Counted from the first letter of the stretch, positions 1 through 6,939 are shown. The stretch is DNA of 12,675 nt from Anaerolineae bacterium (GCA_025454675.1 JALONZ010000101.1:1-12675), one strand, 5' to 3'. Made by a program: numbers and translations. The notes: generated by a model from the sequence alone, not told the origin.

Positions 1-1
1 A

Positions 2-1546
2 TTGACCCCGCTTGTTGATGAAAACGGCAATTTTGTGCAGGTCAATGTTTGGAATCAGGGTGTAACCGCCTATCTTCAAAGTTGGTCTGGGGCATTGCCA
101 TCGGTGACGGATGGGACGAACACAAATTTTGAATATATGACAATTGGTCAAGATATTGCTTCGATTGATGGTCGCTATCGTTTGCCAGATAGTAACACAT
201 GGAATGATGTTACAGTGACACTTAGTTTTGATGGTATCTTAGGCGGTACGACTCAACGGGTGATTAATAAAGCGGAAGGTAATAACGCGCTGGCTGTCAT
301 TGATATTCCCGCAGGCGCTATTTTCCAAACCTACACCTATATCGTAACGGGAGACGGGCGTGTAAGTGCGGTTGAGGGCAATGAATATATATGGACAGAA
401 GATGGGTTGACATGGCAATTTGTGCCTGCGATTGATGGCAATTATAATGTTGGTTTATTAGTGACGGCATTCGGCGGGATAACCGGATTTATATCCGAAA
501 CTGTGACTGTGAACAACAATAATATCCCGGTTGAATTGCGTGCCGATACCCGCCCTGATATTGGTGTCACGATTCCACGTTTGGAACAATGGACACCGCT
601 TGCTTTGAATGATGCGTTTGCGGTGAACCCAGATTTTGGAAATATTGCCGTTTTCCAAACCAGTGACCCCGAAAATAGCAATTTATTTGCGTTGATGTTT
701 AGTTTTCCGACCAGCGTATTAGAAGAAGCCGTTGAAACTGCCGCTATGTATAACGTGTTCACAGTGGTGGGCGAAACCCGCCCGATTGTGGTGGATGGGC
801 GCGATGCGTTGGAATTTGATTATGTGCGCCAAACGGGTGATATATCGCGCTCCGGTCGTGCGTATGTCGTTTTACAAGAATATGCGCCGGGCGAAACATT
901 TGGGGTGGTGCTTGCCAGCGAATCTATTGATGGGGAAGGTGATTTTGAAGCCTTCTATCCCACCTTACGCGACTATGCCAAATTCTTTAGCGCACTCGAT
1001 TACGAAGCATCTAAAGTACCATTGTGGCGGGTAGAACGTATGACAGGCGAAGAATTGTATTATGTACCAACTGCATGGCAACGAATAGATGACCCATCTT
1101 TAGAGGAAAATGTCGCGCCGTCATATGGTATGTGGACGCGCTATGTGCCTGCTGATGCAACTGCAAATGCGCCATTTTTGGCGATGACCCGTTATCGCTT
1201 GGTGTCTGGGGTGGAGAGTGGTGTAAATGTTTTGAGCAATATTATTACAGGGCAAGCCCTTGTTGGCGCGGATAGTTTTGAAGTTTTGCAAAACCGCACC
1301 TATAATGGGCGCTACCACACATGGGACGCGACCATGTATCGGGCGGTGCGGGATGGATTGCCTTATATTGGGCGGGCATATGCCACAACCGTGTATGGGA
1401 CGACTTATGCGCTATGGGCAGAAGTGCCAGACGATGATAATACCGATTCGGTGTACACGAATTTCATCGAGACTGTTATAGATACTTACACCATTAATAT
1501 TGAACCACCTGCCGAACCTGAACCAGAGGCAACACCTGAGAGTTAA
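2..1546 (+). CDS. Secreted/surface protein of unknown function, 5' end outside window
   Basis: The frame is open to the left edge, so the true start is not visible; the TTG at base 2 is only the first in-frame codon. The visible 514 residues have no membrane segment and are rich in Asn, Thr, Tyr, Val and acidic residues, as in extracellular beta-rich proteins. Roughly residues 30-175 look like beta-sandwich material. Two similar-looking modules follow, about 190-335 and 340-500. Each starts near a W/Y-rich strand ('WTPLALNDAFAVNP', 'EELYYVPTAWQRI'), ends in an aromatic-rich strand plus an acidic helix ('FYPTLRDYAKFFSAL', 'VYTNFIETVIDTYTI'), and loosely recalls the PsbP/DUF1795 fold. The C-terminus is a Pro-Glu tail (EPPAEPEPEATPES). 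Export is inferred from composition, because the signal peptide would lie outside the window. No enzymatic motif was recognised. A palindromic repeat follows the stop codon. Confidence 0.75.
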   Translation: MTPLVDENGNFVQVNVWNQGVTAYLQSWSGALPSVTDGTNTNFEYMTIGQDIASIDGRYRLPDSNTWNDVTVTLSFDGILGGTTQRVINKAEGNNALAVIDIPAGAIFQTYTYIVTGDGRVSAVEGNEYIWTEDGLTWQFVPAIDGNYNVGLLVTAFGGITGFISETVTVNNNNIPVELRADTRPDIGVTIPRLEQWTPLALNDAFAVNPDFGNIAVFQTSDPENSNLFALMFSFPTSVLEEAVETAAMYNVFTVVGETRPIVVDGRDALEFDYVRQTGDISRSGRAYVVLQEYAPGETFGVVLASESIDGEGDFEAFYPTLRDYAKFFSALDYEASKVPLWRVERMTGEELYYVPTAWQRIDDPSLEENVAPSYGMWTRYVPADATANAPFLAMTRYRLVSGVESGVNVLSNIITGQALVGADSFEVLQNRTYNGRYHTWDATMYRAVRDGLPYIGRAYATTVYGTTYALWAEVPDDDNTDSVYTNFIETVIDTYTINIEPPAEPEPEATPES

Positions 1547-1551
1547 TCATT

Positions 1552-1612
1552 TATGGCGGACAATCGGTTTGTAGGGACATGATATGTCATGTCCTTGCAT
1601 GTCCGCCACATA
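1552..1612. repeat. Palindromic REP-like element with nested hairpins
   Basis: Outer arms tggcggac (1554-1561) and gtccgcca (1601-1608) are perfect inverted repeats. Inside them is a second perfect 8-bp stem, ggacatga (1575-1582) with tcatgtcc (1587-1594), around a 4-nt loop. The same outer arms recur at 11483-11518, and a one-base-pair variant occurs at 11433-11466. No long T-run follows directly, though 'catttttc' lies a little downstream, so it may also end transcription of the upstream gene. It lies in the only gap between the secreted-protein gene and the epimerase gene. Confidence 0.7.
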
Positions 1613-1642
1613 ATCATTTTTCATACATAAGGGGATATAATC

Positions 1643-2053
1643 ATGAATCCATTCAAAATAAATCATGTTGCGATTGTTGTTGAAGATGTTGATGAGGCGC
1701 TCAAATTTTGGCGTGATGCGTTGGGTTTGACCTTGCAACATTTGGAACGTAATGAAGAAGAGGCGGTGCAAATCGCATTTTTGCCGACAGGGGAGAGCGA
1801 AGTTGAATTGCTTGCGCCCATCACCCCAGATAGCGGTGTTGCCAAATATCTTGCCAAAAAAGGCGCTGGTTTGCATCATTTATGTCTTGAAGTGAGCAAT
1901 ATTCAAGCAGTGATAGACCGTTTGGTGGCTCACCAAGTTGAGATGATTAACGATATGCCCAAAACGCGCCCAAATGGAATTCAATATGCGTTTGTTCATC
2001 CCAAAAGCACGGGCGGGGTGTTATTGGAATTATATGAGTTGCCCAAATCATGA
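1643..2053 (+). CDS. mce: Methylmalonyl-CoA epimerase (VOC superfamily)
   Basis: This cytosolic metalloenzyme epimerises (S)- and (R)-methylmalonyl-CoA, linking propionyl-CoA carboxylation to methylmalonyl-CoA mutase and succinyl-CoA. The protein has 136 residues, the usual size, and consists of two VOC beta-alpha-beta-beta-beta modules. It opens with 'INHVAIVVEDVDEALKFW' (metal ligand His8), has 'EVELLAP' near residues 53-59, 'GLHHLCLEV' (His78/79) and 'GVLLELYE' (Glu129), matching the metal-binding pattern of this family. The start is supported by AAGGGG at 1629-1634, eight bases upstream of ATG. The stop overlaps the next gene by ATGA, so the two are probably cotranslated. No methylmalonyl-CoA mutase or propionyl-CoA carboxylase lies in the window. 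A related lactoylglutathione-lyase-like VOC enzyme is the main alternative, but length and motifs favour the epimerase. Confidence 0.85.
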   Translation: MNPFKINHVAIVVEDVDEALKFWRDALGLTLQHLERNEEEAVQIAFLPTGESEVELLAPITPDSGVAKYLAKKGAGLHHLCLEVSNIQAVIDRLVAHQVEMINDMPKTRPNGIQYAFVHPKSTGGVLLELYELPKS

Positions 2054-2658
2054 GTAAACAATATCAAGAAGCATTGACGAATTATCAAACGGCACTGGCG
2101 GAATATGTTGAGAGTGGCGATAAATTGCTTCAGGCTCATACCCTAACCGATATTGGCTTTACTTATTCGCAATTGGATAAAGTAGATGATGCGCTGGCGC
2201 ATTATGACCAAGCAATTGCGTTATATCGGGAACTGAATGAGCGCGAAGGCGAGGCGTTGGTGCTGAATAATATCGGCAAAGCACACGCTAATCATGGCAA
2301 TCGTGACCAAGCACTCGATTATTATGACCAAGCCTTACAGATTCGCAAAATAATTCAAGATAGACGTGGTGAAGCCAATACATTGAATAACATCGGTGGG
2401 TTGTATGCGCTAAAAGGGGGAGATAAGCGCAAGGCATTGGCATATTTTGAGGAAGCATTGCCCATTTTGGTGGAATTAGATGATAAGGCGGGGCAAGCGA
2501 TTACCCTTGCCAATATTGCGGCATCGTATAAGGCGATAGGTGAGGCACGGAAATCTGCGACCATCACCAAACGCTTACGCGATTTGGAAAAACAGATTCG
2601 TGATGAGCAAAAACGCGCCAAAAAAGCCGAAAAAGCGCGAGAGGCAGATGCGGATTAA
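2050..2658 (+). CDS. Tetratricopeptide-repeat protein, kinesin-light-chain-like repeats
   Basis: The 202-residue protein is built of about four TPR units with a period near 40 residues. Recurring cores are 'TLTDIGFTYSQLDKVDDALAHY', 'VLNNIGKAHANHGNRDQALDYY', 'TLNNIGGLYALKGGDKRKALAYF' and 'TLANIAASYKAIGEARKSA'. Such repeats bind protein partners; none can be named here. The last ~30 residues are a Lys/Arg/Glu/Ala-rich, probably coiled helix. There is no signal peptide or membrane segment, so it is probably cytosolic. The start ATG overlaps the epimerase stop (ATGA) and has no strong ribosome-binding site of its own, which suggests translational coupling. The first TPR helix begins almost at the start, so a longer ancestral N-terminus is possible. 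The stop shares the bases TTAA with the stop of convergent queG. Specific function is unknown. Confidence 0.85.
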   Translation: MSKQYQEALTNYQTALAEYVESGDKLLQAHTLTDIGFTYSQLDKVDDALAHYDQAIALYRELNEREGEALVLNNIGKAHANHGNRDQALDYYDQALQIRKIIQDRRGEANTLNNIGGLYALKGGDKRKALAYFEEALPILVELDDKAGQAITLANIAASYKAIGEARKSATITKRLRDLEKQIRDEQKRAKKAEKAREADAD

Positions 2659-3692
2659 ATTTTTGCAATTGCCCAATCGGCATGTGTACGAATGAGGTCA
2701 TCACCGTGCTGATGGGCATAATGTAGGGCGGGGAGGATGCTTTTATCTCCCCAATTGCCCGCGGCGATGCAGGCATTACGGATGAGACGAGTATATCCGA
2801 TGCGCTCGATGGGTGTTTTTGCAAAGTGATGCTGAAAGCGTACTTCATTCAACATCAACACATCTTCTAAAAGTGGAGCGATTCGGTTGGCATCGGCTGG
2901 GCGAAAATAGGGTTGCTCGGTTGGAATAACAAACCGATTCCAAGGGCAAACATCCTGACACACATCACATCCATAAATCCAATTGCCCATTTTGGGGCGT
3001 AATTGCGGGTCAATATCACCTTTATGCTCAATAGTCAAATAGCTGATACATTTTCGTGCATCCAACACATACGGTTCTGGAAACGCATCGGTTGGGCAAG
3101 CGGTTAAACATCGCGTACAAGTGCCACACATGGTTGCGCGATGGGGAAGGCTATATGCCTCAAATTCATAATCGGTCAAAATTTCGCCGATGAAAAAATA
3201 ACTCCCGCGTTGGGGATGGATGAGCATTGTGTTTTTGCCGATGAATCCCAAACCTGCTTGTTGGGCATGGGCGCGTTCTAAGATAGCACCTGTATCCACA
3301 TAAACGCGATATTTCATGCTGTGTTGCTCATTAAACCATGTGGCAAGGGCTTCTAGGCGCGGGGTTAGCCAATCATGATAATCATACCCCCACGCATAAC
3401 TGGCAATGCGTCCGCGTGAGGGGTCGGTGAGCAAGGTTTCTGGGACAAATACACGATAATCTACACCGACTAAAATCATGGATTTGACCCCGTTGAGAAT
3501 ATAATTGAGGTTTTGCCTGCGAATTTGCCTATCGGGGCGTGCCATATAACCCATTTTACCGTGCATTTCGGCTTCTACCCAACGGAAATAGGCTTGTAGT
3601 GTATGGGCAGGTTCGGCAGGGATGATTCCAACGATGTTAAATCCTAACTCAAGCGCCTTTTTTTGAATGGCATCGGCTGACACTATATTCAT
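2655..3692 (-). CDS. queG: Epoxyqueuosine reductase QueG
   Basis: This cobalamin- and iron-sulfur-dependent enzyme performs the last step of queuosine synthesis, reducing epoxyqueuosine in tRNA to queuosine. The protein has 345 residues, typical of the shorter QueG class. 'VDTGAILERAHAQQAGLGFIGKN' (about 132-154) is the conserved active-site segment with Asp133. Two cluster motifs follow: C189-x2-C192-x2-C195-x3-C199, and C242-x2-C245-x3-C249 in 'YGCDVCQDVCPWN', with Cys215 as a further possible ligand. The C-terminus (about 295-345) looks like a short HEAT-type helical repeat, as in the family. The start is supported by GGGGGA a few bases upstream of ATG. The gene is divergent from the sco gene and convergent with the TPR gene, sharing TTAA at both stops. 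No other queuosine gene is nearby. Identification is firm from motifs and full length. Confidence 0.95.
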   Translation of the reverse strand: MNIVSADAIQKKALELGFNIVGIIPAEPAHTLQAYFRWVEAEMHGKMGYMARPDRQIRRQNLNYILNGVKSMILVGVDYRVFVPETLLTDPSRGRIASYAWGYDYHDWLTPRLEALATWFNEQHSMKYRVYVDTGAILERAHAQQAGLGFIGKNTMLIHPQRGSYFFIGEILTDYEFEAYSLPHRATMCGTCTRCLTACPTDAFPEPYVLDARKCISYLTIEHKGDIDPQLRPKMGNWIYGCDVCQDVCPWNRFVIPTEQPYFRPADANRIAPLLEDVLMLNEVRFQHHFAKTPIERIGYTRLIRNACIAAGNWGDKSILPALHYAHQHGDDLIRTHADWAIAKI

Positions 3693-3749
3693 ATTGTCCC
3701 CCGTTTGTTATAATATTCACATACTTATTATATCACAAAAGGTGAATAA
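3693..3749. promoter_or_regulatory. Divergent promoter region queG / sco
   Basis: These 57 AT-rich bases separate the two start codons. A perfect TATAAT lies at 3709-3714 on the plus strand, and a second AT-rich candidate (TATTAT) lies near 3726-3731. The minus strand carries the overlapping candidates TATTAT/TATAAC in 3706-3714. The sco ribosome-binding site is AAAGGTGA at 3738-3745, four bases before ATG. The queG site is GGGGGA next to its ATG. No clear -35 box was seen, so the exact promoter positions are inferred. Confidence 0.45.
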
Positions 3750-4421
3750 ATGACCAAAAATAAACCAAATAGTAATATGATAATATTGGCTGTCATAATA
3801 CCCCTCTTTTTGGCGATTGCAGGTGTTGTTATTTTGGCTGTTTTTAGTAACAATGTCCAAAATCAGACAGCAACAACGGATGATAGCGTAGCGCCACTCG
3901 CTGATAGTGAAGGTATTGCGGAATATAATCCACCCAGAGATGTGCAAGATTTTACGATGCCTGCCAGCACGGGTGAAGAAGTGAGCCTGAGTGATTTTCG
4001 GGGCAAATATGTCATGATTGCGTTTGGATATACCCGTTGTCCAGATGTTTGCCCCATCAATATGGCAGATTTTAAGCAAGTGAAGCGGTTTTTGGGGCAA
4101 AATGCCGATGAAGTGGTCTTTTTATTCGTCAGTGTAGATGGTGAACGCGACACTCCAGAATTACTACAGAGTTTTATGGCGCGATATGACCCCGAATTTA
4201 TTGGTTTGAGTGGGACAGATGCGTTATTGGCAGATGCCAGAAGTGATTTTGGGCTGTATTATGCACGCATCGAAAATCCATCTGCACCACAAGATTATTT
4301 AGTAGACCATACTGCATCCCGCTTTTTGATTGATAAAGATGGCAAATTAACCCGTTTTTACTCATTTACGACAACCCCCCGCGCGATGGCACGCGATATA
4401 ATTGGCTTATTGAGTCAGTGA
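3750..4421 (+). CDS. sco: Sco1/SenC family copper chaperone / thiol oxidoreductase, membrane-anchored
   Basis: Sco proteins bind copper and help assemble the CuA site of cytochrome c oxidase, or act as thiol-disulfide reductants outside the membrane. The 223-residue protein has a short basic start (MTKNKPNSN), one membrane helix at about 10-33 and a Thr/Asp-rich linker to about 60, placing the thioredoxin-like domain outside. The copper/thiol motif is 'GYTRCPDVCP' with Cys97 and Cys101, and the distal copper ligand is His187 in 'YLVDHTAS', so all three family ligands are present. 'SVDGERDTPELL' is also a conserved Sco segment. The ribosome-binding site is at 3738-3745. No oxidase subunit gene is adjacent, so the partner cannot be read from context. 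The gene ends before a strong bidirectional hairpin. Confidence 0.93.
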   Translation: MTKNKPNSNMIILAVIIPLFLAIAGVVILAVFSNNVQNQTATTDDSVAPLADSEGIAEYNPPRDVQDFTMPASTGEEVSLSDFRGKYVMIAFGYTRCPDVCPINMADFKQVKRFLGQNADEVVFLFVSVDGERDTPELLQSFMARYDPEFIGLSGTDALLADARSDFGLYYARIENPSAPQDYLVDHTASRFLIDKDGKLTRFYSFTTTPRAMARDIIGLLSQ

Positions 4422-4447
4422 GTTTAGTGATTCTAGCGTGAAAAATT

Positions 4448-4483
4448 GTGATGCTGGATATTTTTAAGCACATCCAGCATCAC
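4448..4483. terminator. Bidirectional intrinsic terminator between sco and alr
   Basis: This is a perfect 12-bp stem: gtgatgctggat (4448-4459) pairs with atccagcatcac (4472-4483) around a 12-nt loop. TTTT follows on the plus strand (4484-4487), and AAAAA at 4441-4445 gives a T-run on the minus strand. The element lies exactly between the convergent stop codons of sco (4421) and alr (4486) and can serve both. Confidence 0.85.
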
Positions 4484-4485
4484 TT

Positions 4486-6075
4486 TTAGCGTCTTGGCAC
4501 GCGGGGTAGGACACTACAAACCACCTCATAATTAATTGTGTCTAAATGCGAAGCAATTTCTTCGGCGGTGATTTGGTCATCGCCTTGCTTGCCCAATAGG
4601 ACGACTTCATCACCGACTGATACATCAGGGATATGCGCGATGCTGATGACACTTTTTTCCATGCTCACCCGTCCAATGACCTTTGCGCGTTGCCCATGCA
4701 CCAACACCTCGCGCCATGTGTTGGGCGCACGGCGGAATCCATCGGCATAACCAACGGGAATAATGGCGATTTTTTCGTGTGTTTGGGTGATATAGGTGTT
4801 GCCATAACCAATTGGATGATTCGGTGGGAGTGTTTTCACTTGGGCGATGATGGTTTTCCACGACATGACAGGATTGAAATCGGATGACAATTTGACGATG
4901 GGTGAGGGGTGAATGCCATACATCGCCGCGCCTGTGCGTGCCATTGTAAAATGCCCATCGGGGTGGGCTAATGTGCCTGCGCTATTGCCCGCATGAACAT
5001 ATTTGAATTTATAACCCAGTTCTTGAATATCACGCAATAGGGTTTTGAAAATAGCTAATTGGTTGGCAGTGTGGTTAGATTTTTCATCTGCCACCGAAAA
5101 ATGCGTATAAACCCCTTCAACCTCAATATTTTTGAGATTGAGTAGGTGACGGAATAGGGTCAGTGCATCTTCTGGCAACACACCTAATCTGCCGATACCG
5201 GTATCAATTTTGACATGCACGCGGATTTTACCATTATTTTCGCGGGCAATGCGGTCATAGGTGCGGGCAACACTCAATTCAAATAAGGCGAGGGTGATAT
5301 GATGCAAAATGGCTTCATGTACCAGATGAAACGGGGTGTAATTGAGCGCGATAATGGGCGCGGTAATGCCTGCATCGCGCAGAATCAAGGCTTCTTCTAG
5401 CGAGGATACGCCCAAATAACCCGCACCATTGGCGAGTGCTGTCTCGGATACGCTGATTGCACCGTGACCATAGGCATCGGATTTGACTACCGCCATGAGG
5501 GTTGTCTCTGGGGATAAATTCTTTTTGATGGCGCGGATATTGCCTGCAAGCGCATCATGATTAATTTCTACCCAACTCAGGCGGGTTGGGTTATGGAATG
5601 CAAAGGTGGGTAAAATCCGATTTTGGCGTACCAATTTGCGATGGTCATCGGGATTTTCCAGCAAAGCGGATGTGACCAATTCCATGCGTGAGCGCGTATC
5701 GCCTTTGATGAGGATAATATCATTCGGGTTAGGTTTATAATTATTGACGATATTCACCACATCATTGGTGGCATGGGTGACGGCGACTTGATGGGCATCC
5801 ATATTATTGTCGAGCGCGGCGCGTGCCGATAGACCTGCATTTTGTCCGCGAGAGATAACCACATCTGCCACTTCTGAGGCACGTTGACCGACAAGCCGAT
5901 GTCCTGTGCGCGTATTTGTGCCAAGCCTGCCCATATCGCCAAAGACGAAAAAGTGGCGTTTTGCGGGTGTTTTGATGGCTGATAACCAATCGAGCGCACT
6001 GAGTGCCGAGAATGGGTTGGCGTTATAGGTATCATCAATCAACAATGCACCATTTTTGCCTTGTAATGGGTTCAT
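4486..6075 (-). CDS. alr: MurF C-terminal domain fused to alanine racemase
   Basis: Residues 1 to ~150 are the C-terminal domain of a MurF-type ligase ('LLIDDTYNANP' at 12-21, 'FGDMGRLG', 'LIKGDTRSRME'). From ~157 a full PLP-dependent alanine racemase follows, which interconverts L- and D-alanine for peptidoglycan. The racemase has the PLP lysine Lys198 ('VVKSDAYGHG'), Arg379 and 'MYG' in 'MARTGAAMYG', the catalytic Tyr443 ('VGYADGFRR') and the family ending 'INYEVVC..LPRVPR'. One departure is 'SMEKS' (472-475), where the family usually has Met-Asp. MurF-Alr fusions are known, notably in Bacteroidetes. Here the MurF N-terminal part is in the upstream frame, overlapping by ATGA. The frame continues open upstream of the ATG as '..GKIIPGR', so this ATG (no clear ribosome-binding site) is probably an internal Met of the ancestral fusion. 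The racemase is probably active; how it is translated is unclear. Confidence 0.88.
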   Translation of the reverse strand: MNPLQGKNGALLIDDTYNANPFSALSALDWLSAIKTPAKRHFFVFGDMGRLGTNTRTGHRLVGQRASEVADVVISRGQNAGLSARAALDNNMDAHQVAVTHATNDVVNIVNNYKPNPNDIILIKGDTRSRMELVTSALLENPDDHRKLVRQNRILPTFAFHNPTRLSWVEINHDALAGNIRAIKKNLSPETTLMAVVKSDAYGHGAISVSETALANGAGYLGVSSLEEALILRDAGITAPIIALNYTPFHLVHEAILHHITLALFELSVARTYDRIARENNGKIRVHVKIDTGIGRLGVLPEDALTLFRHLLNLKNIEVEGVYTHFSVADEKSNHTANQLAIFKTLLRDIQELGYKFKYVHAGNSAGTLAHPDGHFTMARTGAAMYGIHPSPIVKLSSDFNPVMSWKTIIAQVKTLPPNHPIGYGNTYITQTHEKIAIIPVGYADGFRRAPNTWREVLVHGQRAKVIGRVSMEKSVISIAHIPDVSVGDEVVLLGKQGDDQITAEEIASHLDTINYEVVCSVLPRVPRR

Positions 6076-6926
6076 CCGACCGGGGATAATTTTCCCAATA
6101 GCGGGGTAGATTGATTGATAAACCGCGCATCACCATAACGCAACTCAAAACGGGTTTCATTGAGGGCATATTGGACATTATAAGCGGTCAAATCTGCACC
6201 AAAACCGGATACACCGATGGTTTTGATGGTCGCACGCGATTGATTGCCCATACCACGCACACGGTCATCATCATAATTCAAAATAGCTAACCCAGTCGGG
6301 GAGAGATAATTCACCAACAGGCGCATTTCATCGGTGAGATGGTCAATACTTTCAAATTCGGTAGATGCAAATGTACCGATATGGGTTACGACACTGACTT
6401 CGGGCTGGACGGCTTGAATCATCGCCGCTAATTCACCAACTTTTTCTGCGCCCAATTTGAGGACGGCGAATTTATGGTCGGCGGTGAGGTTGGCTAATGC
6501 CAGTGGGATGTTGATGCGTTTGCCTGATAAATGCGGGTTATGTAACACCTCATGACGCAAGCCCAACACATGACTAATTGCCTCGATGGTGGTAGATTTG
6601 CCTGCCACACCGGTTACGCCGATGACTTTTGTGCCAAATTTGCCCAAAATATCATGTGACCACGCGAGCAAGGCTTGTTCCACATCTTTGACGAGCAACA
6701 CCGTCACACCAGCCGTATCGCATTCGGGCGGACGGGCGCAGATGACCCCCGAAACCCCATTTTGGATGGCTTGAGGGATATACTCTTGTGAATTGCCGAG
6801 CGCGACAAATAATTGATTTACCGTTGCCGTTTCGTGGTCGGTGGCAAAAGATTCAAATAATTGGGCGGTTGGCTCTCCAAAGAGTTGACCGTTTGACGCA
6901 TTGAGAAGTTCGTATAAGTTAATCAT
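6072..6926 (-). CDS. murF: MurF-like N-terminal and ATP-binding domains, split from the alr frame, probably inactive
   Basis: MurF adds D-Ala-D-Ala to the UDP-MurNAc-tripeptide in the cytoplasm. Residues 1-95 resemble the UDP-substrate domain, and 'GVTGVAGKSTT' (103-113) is the ATP P-loop of the central domain. The usual catalytic residues are changed when aligned from memory without gaps to E. coli MurF: the Mg-binding Glu of 'ELGA' is Lys157 ('LKLGA'), the His of 'AHLE' is Ala187, and the lysine normally carbamylated is Met201. The asparagine-rich substrate motif is also lost. The frame ends after 'STPLLGKLSPVG', about 35 residues short of the usual central-domain end, and the rest continues in the -1 frame. 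The ATG lies about 7 bases after a TATAAT on the minus strand, without a Shine-Dalgarno sequence. It may be a decaying gene, a pseudoenzyme half of a frameshifted fusion, or an assembly error. 284 residues. Confidence 0.8.
   Translation of the reverse strand: MINLYELLNASNGQLFGEPTAQLFESFATDHETATVNQLFVALGNSQEYIPQAIQNGVSGVICARPPECDTAGVTVLLVKDVEQALLAWSHDILGKFGTKVIGVTGVAGKSTTIEAISHVLGLRHEVLHNPHLSGKRINIPLALANLTADHKFAVLKLGAEKVGELAAMIQAVQPEVSVVTHIGTFASTEFESIDHLTDEMRLLVNYLSPTGLAILNYDDDRVRGMGNQSRATIKTIGVSGFGADLTAYNVQYALNETRFELRYGDARFINQSTPLLGKLSPVG
6090..6096 (-). other. Possible -1 frameshift heptamer G GGA AAA at the murF/alr junction
   Basis: On the minus strand the upstream MurF frame reads TTG GGA AAA, so the heptamer fits the X XXY YYZ phase. 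A -1 slip here gives '..LLGK-IIPGRMNPLQGK..', which enters the MurF-C/alanine-racemase frame in phase and yields one chain of about 813 residues. Lambda gpG/gpGT uses the close relative G GGA AAG. No convincing downstream stem-loop was seen, so a recent indel remains an equal or better explanation. Confidence 0.4.
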
Positions 6927-6933
6927 GGGGCAA

Positions 6934-6939
6934 ATTATA
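6934..6939 (-). promoter_or_regulatory. Probable -10 box for murF-alr, leaderless arrangement
   Basis: A perfect TATAAT on the minus strand ends 7 bases before the ATG at 6926-6924. Transcription would be expected to start at or within a base or two of the A of ATG. No Shine-Dalgarno sequence lies between them (TTTGCCCC). No clear -35 box at normal spacing was seen. Confidence 0.45.

Noticed and set aside
1636..1641. TATAAT just before the epimerase start codon
   Set aside because: It lies between the ribosome-binding site AAGGGG and ATG, so it cannot be the -10 box of a transcript that includes that site.
1547..1879. A 110-codon minus-strand frame that begins inside the epimerase gene and crosses the palindromic repeat
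   Set aside because: It has no motif or ribosome-binding site, and both the repeat and the epimerase explain the sequence better.
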